A stretch of DNA of 64,000 nucleotides from UBA1161 sp002311745. GTDB taxonomy: Bacteria; Planctomycetota; Phycisphaerae; Tepidisphaerales; Tepidisphaeraceae. The DNA lies in contig JBEKAB010000006.1 of assembly GCA_050018415.1 (NCBI GenBank), positions 1-64,000 of the forward strand, written 5' to 3'. Under the pieces are notes generated by a model. The model made no database searches, had not been told where the DNA came from, and worked only from the letters and a program-made list of their open reading frames with translations. The translations under genes and the position numbers were made by a program. Positions within the stretch are counted from its first letter, which is position 1; every line of letters begins with the position of its first letter. This document shows, piece after piece, positions 60,507-64,000 of this stretch.

Positions 60507-60823
60507 GCGAGGATGTGAGCCTGGAAGCGCTGGTGTACAGCGTGATCCGGGCGAGATTGAAGTTCGATCTCAAACATCCTTGTGGTGCACGCAAAGTGAT
60601 CTTCCTACGTGAGGGCTTGCCCTCACGAGATCAATTTTGAGTAAGCCAACGAAGATGTTTGAGCCTTGCATCGGGTCTGCTTGTTTGAGGGACCCGACTG
60701 ACCCATCGATCCTAGCCGATCGGTGGGCAGTAACAGCCTTTCAAGTCTGTTTTTGTTTGAGAGGTTTGGACAAACTCATTTCGAGGACAAACACGATTTC
60801 CGAAAGTGTCAGTCTCGGCCCCT

Positions 60824-60868
60824 GCCCTGAGCCAGCGAAGGGCTTGCCCTGAGCTAGTCGAAGGGTAC
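60824..60868. repeat. CCCTGAGC-GTCGAAGGG repeat words before the 16S gene
   Basis: CCCTGAGCCAGCGAAGGG and CCCTGAGCTAGTCGAAGGG stand nearly head to tail; a third copy, CCCCGAGCTTGTCGAAGGG, lies after the 16S gene (about 62471-62489). The word is a near palindrome that occurs between genes in many bacteria. Confidence 0.55.
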
Positions 60869-60902
60869 GCCGGGCATCAGGAGGAAAACGTGCCAAGAAA
60901 TT

Positions 60903-62408
<1,506 letters not shown>

Positions 62409-62470
62409 AGGATTATTTAGAACACGCCCGGTGCGAACCGGAGTGAAACGGTCAACACAGCCTCGCCCGC

Positions 62471-62489
62471 CCCGAGCTTGTCGAAGGGT
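62471..62489. repeat. CCCCGAGCTTGTCGAAGGG repeat word after the 16S gene
   Basis: Third copy of the near-palindromic word found twice before the 16S gene, lying between the mature 3' end and the right arm of the processing stem. Confidence 0.5.
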
Positions 62490-62517
62490 GGGATGGGCAG
62501 CGGTGACGCTGCCGATT

Positions 62518-62545
62518 GGCTTTCCGACTATTCACTTGTCAAAGA
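62518..62545 (+). other. Right arm of the 16S processing stem
   Basis: Complement of 60479-60506 with one mismatch. It ends nine bases before the terminator hairpin. Confidence 0.85.
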
Positions 62546-62553
62546 TCCAACGC

Positions 62554-62590
62554 AAAGCCCAGTCCCGGCGCGCCGGGACTGGGCTTTTGT
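62554..62590 (+). terminator. Intrinsic terminator of the 16S operon
   Basis: A perfect 34-base palindrome (62554-62587), AAAGCCCAGTCCCGGCG and its complement, followed by a T. It works in both directions and also separates the operon from the convergent membrane protein gene. It confirms that transcription stops before any 23S gene. Confidence 0.9.
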
Positions 62591-62747
62591 GTTGTCATGG
62601 CGGACGCCGCGGGGTTTTGGCCGTCGATGCGCACGGCGCCTTTTCGGATCTTTCGCACGGCCTCGCTGTTGGAAGCGGCCAGACCGGCCAAGCCCTGTGA
62701 TCGGCCGCCACAATCCGTTGAAATCTCCAATTCCAATCACCGGGTCA

Positions 62748-64000
62748 TTATTGGGCCGCGGGCAAACTGCTGGAATTTCCGATATCGGTGTGATCGGCGT
62801 CCGAGGGGGCAGGGGCTGGATCGCGGCGATAGGCGTAGACCACAAAAAAGGCCGGACCCATTGGATAGGACGAATTGTCCCGAACGCCCGCCGGGAAAAA
62901 TTCGCCCGTTTCCCTCCATCGCCCGCCCAGCCACTTGATTGTCGCATCGGTATCGATCGGATTGATCAGTAAAAGTGAGATGGAATCTCGCTCGGCCGGA
63001 CTCATCACGTTGTGGTAATCCAGCGTCATCACCTCAGGGGTTGTCGCCTTGGCGGCAAAGTAGACGGGTGTGCAGCAATAGATGACGTCCGACGGTCGCG
63101 CGACCGACTTCACAAACCGGGCGACGGCCTGCGGATCGTTTTGCTTCCATTCCAGGATTGCTTTGGCCAGGTGTCCGGGCAATCCATAGCAGGTCAGCAG
63201 TGCAGCGGCGGAGGCCAGGATCAGGCCGGCGCGCGAACCGGGCAATTCCATCAGGCGATCCAGACAAGCGCAAAAGCAGACGAGCGTGGGGAGGAACATC
63301 ATCCACGCGTAGTAAGACGGAAAATGGCCGGCGGCGACCATCGTGGTTGGAATGACGATGGAAAAAAGGACGGCCCCAATCGCCCACCGCCGAGCCGCCC
63401 CGTGTCCGCGAAAAATCGGCGTGACCAGCGCCATCCCGCCCAATCCGACCAGCAGGACGAGCGAGGGAAATGCGTTGCCTTTGAACGATAAAAGTTCTTC
63501 CAGGTCGAGCGAAGCTCGCATGGGACCGCTGGCGAATTCCATGGTGAACCGGATGACCCGGGGCAGGACGTGCTCAAAATGCAATATTCCCACCATGGCG
63601 GCCGCGCCGATGATGATGCCGGCACCGACGATGATCAGATCGGGCAGCAGTCGCCAGCCGCCCATCAGCAGCACGACCAGGGAGGCGGCGGCGGCGAAGG
63701 GAATGTTCTGAAGTCCAGCCGCCGGCAGTAATGCGGCTGTCAACACCAGTGCCATGCGGCGGACTTTGGAGTTGGCAATGGTAAATTCCAGATACAATAT
63801 CGCGCACACAAGCATGCCCAGCACGTCGTAGCGCGCGGATCGATAATCAAACGATATTCCATAATTGCAGAGCAGCGCCACCGCAAGCACCACTTTCGCC
63901 CAGCGGGTTGTGACCAATCCCGACCGGCGGGAGGCGGCGATGACACAGGCAACGACGGCAACCATCAGGACATAGTTCAGCGACCTGGCCACCAGCAGAC
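62748..64000 (-). CDS. Polytopic membrane protein, GT-C-like, N terminus cut by the window edge
   Basis: At least 415 residues; the frame is still open at 64000, so the start lies outside. About nine membrane helices are visible, followed by a soluble C-terminal domain of about 130 residues (ILEWKQNDPQAVARFVKSVA, DVIYCCTPVYFAAKATTPEV). That layout, helices then a C-terminal alpha/beta part, resembles the GT-C-like protein at 18062-19525. A lipid-linked glycosyltransferase is likely, with the catalytic loop in the missing part. It is convergent with the 16S unit, 160 bp from its terminator; the gap holds nothing I recognise. Confidence 0.6.
   Translation of the reverse strand, partial: LLVARSLNYVLMVAVVACVIAASRRSGLVTTRWAKVVLAVALLCNYGISFDYRSARYDVLGMLVCAILYLEFTIANSKVRRMALVLTAALLPAAGLQNIPFAAAASLVVLLMGGWRLLPDLIIVGAGIIIGAAAMVGILHFEHVLPRVIRFTMEFASGPMRASLDLEELLSFKGNAFPSLVLLVGLGGMALVTPIFRGHGAARRWAIGAVLFSIVIPTTMVAAGHFPSYYAWMMFLPTLVCFCACLDRLMELPGSRAGLILASAAALLTCYGLPGHLAKAILEWKQNDPQAVARFVKSVARPSDVIYCCTPVYFAAKATTPEVMTLDYHNVMSPAERDSISLLLINPIDTDATIKWLGGRWRETGEFFPAGVRDNSSYPMGPAFFVVYAYRRDPAPAPSDADHTDIGNSSSLPAAQ

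Larger units (their letters stand above)
60123..60902 (+). other. Gene-free leader region of the 16S rRNA operon
   Basis: About 780 bp between PEP-CTERM gene 3 and the 16S gene. It contains a promoter candidate (60363-60390), the left arm of the 16S processing stem (60479-60506), a perfect CGTGAGGG/CCCTCACG hairpin with a CTTG loop (60608-60627) and CCCTGAGC...GAAGGG repeat words (about 60824-60868). No frame looks coding. Confidence 0.6.

Overview
The window looks like chromosomal DNA of a high-GC, diderm member of the Planctomycetota, probably class Phycisphaerae. Seen directly: three PEP-CTERM proteins, a 16S rRNA gene that is not followed by 23S or 5S, an outer-membrane tool kit (MlaEFD, a Lol-type exporter, a TolC/NodT-type channel), many signalling genes and a histone-H1-like peptide. 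The class-level placement is inference from the 16S text and gene style; no database was searched.

Layout. 0-2 kb: tail of a probable IS4-type transposase, PEP-CTERM gene 1 and a 112-aa LuxR-type regulator. 2-5.2 kb: MFS transporter and a glycogen-synthase-like glycosyltransferase. 5.3-5.9 kb: rpmI-rplT. 6-10.3 kb (minus): fabZ-like gene, exonuclease-WYL fusion, mlaE-mlaF-mlaD. 10.4-15.4 kb (minus): lysS, lolC/E-like, lolD-like, ilvE, Hc1-like peptide. 15.5-19.5 kb (plus): RnfC-like and RnfD-like proteins that have lost their cofactor motifs, coupled to a GT-C-like membrane protein. 19.5-21.9 kb (minus): macrodomain, phoU, pstB and a 33-aa membrane peptide. 21.9-22.6 kb: a gene-free cluster of hairpins. 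22.6-27 kb: a secreted TPR protein, a broken lactate dehydrogenase start, PEP-CTERM gene 2 and two tandem 112-aa LuxR-type regulators. 27.3-31.5 kb: a three-gene phosphorelay. 31.7-33.4 kb: rhomboid and rpsD. 33.5-37.9 kb: histidine kinase, Rcp1-type regulator, diguanylate cyclase and a CRP-like factor. 38-44.6 kb: GalU, a GT-C protein, an ABC-2 transporter and a large anchored protein. 44.8-48.6 kb: Nfu N-domain protein, rplM-rpsI, prmC and a TPR/coiled-coil protein. 48.8-57 kb: secreted protein, TPR-YggX fusion, RNase HI, OMF plus HlyD efflux pair, UspA, zinc-ribbon coiled coil, Gfo/Idh oxidoreductase and CBS protein. 57-60.1 kb: der and PEP-CTERM gene 3. 60.1-62.6 kb: a solitary 16S operon with its own promoter, processing stem and terminator. 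62.7-64 kb: a membrane protein cut by the window edge.

Most interesting threads. (1) Three LuxR-type regulators, each exactly 112 aa and ending in a shared LPxIC-x7-CP cysteine tail, stand upstream of and co-oriented with PEP-CTERM genes at both places where they occur; the tandem pair keeps the same palindrome / TATAAT / start spacing. (2) A two-gene Rnf-derived membrane module keeps its Fe-S sites but not its flavin and NADH motifs. (3) Unusual fusions: exonuclease-WYL, TPR-YggX with two added CxxC pairs, and an excisionase-type HTH joined to a receiver domain. (4) A hairpin family built on TTTTAGCCGC that supplies the stop codon of at least two genes, and a separate run of C-loop hairpins ending in a terminator that could be a small RNA.
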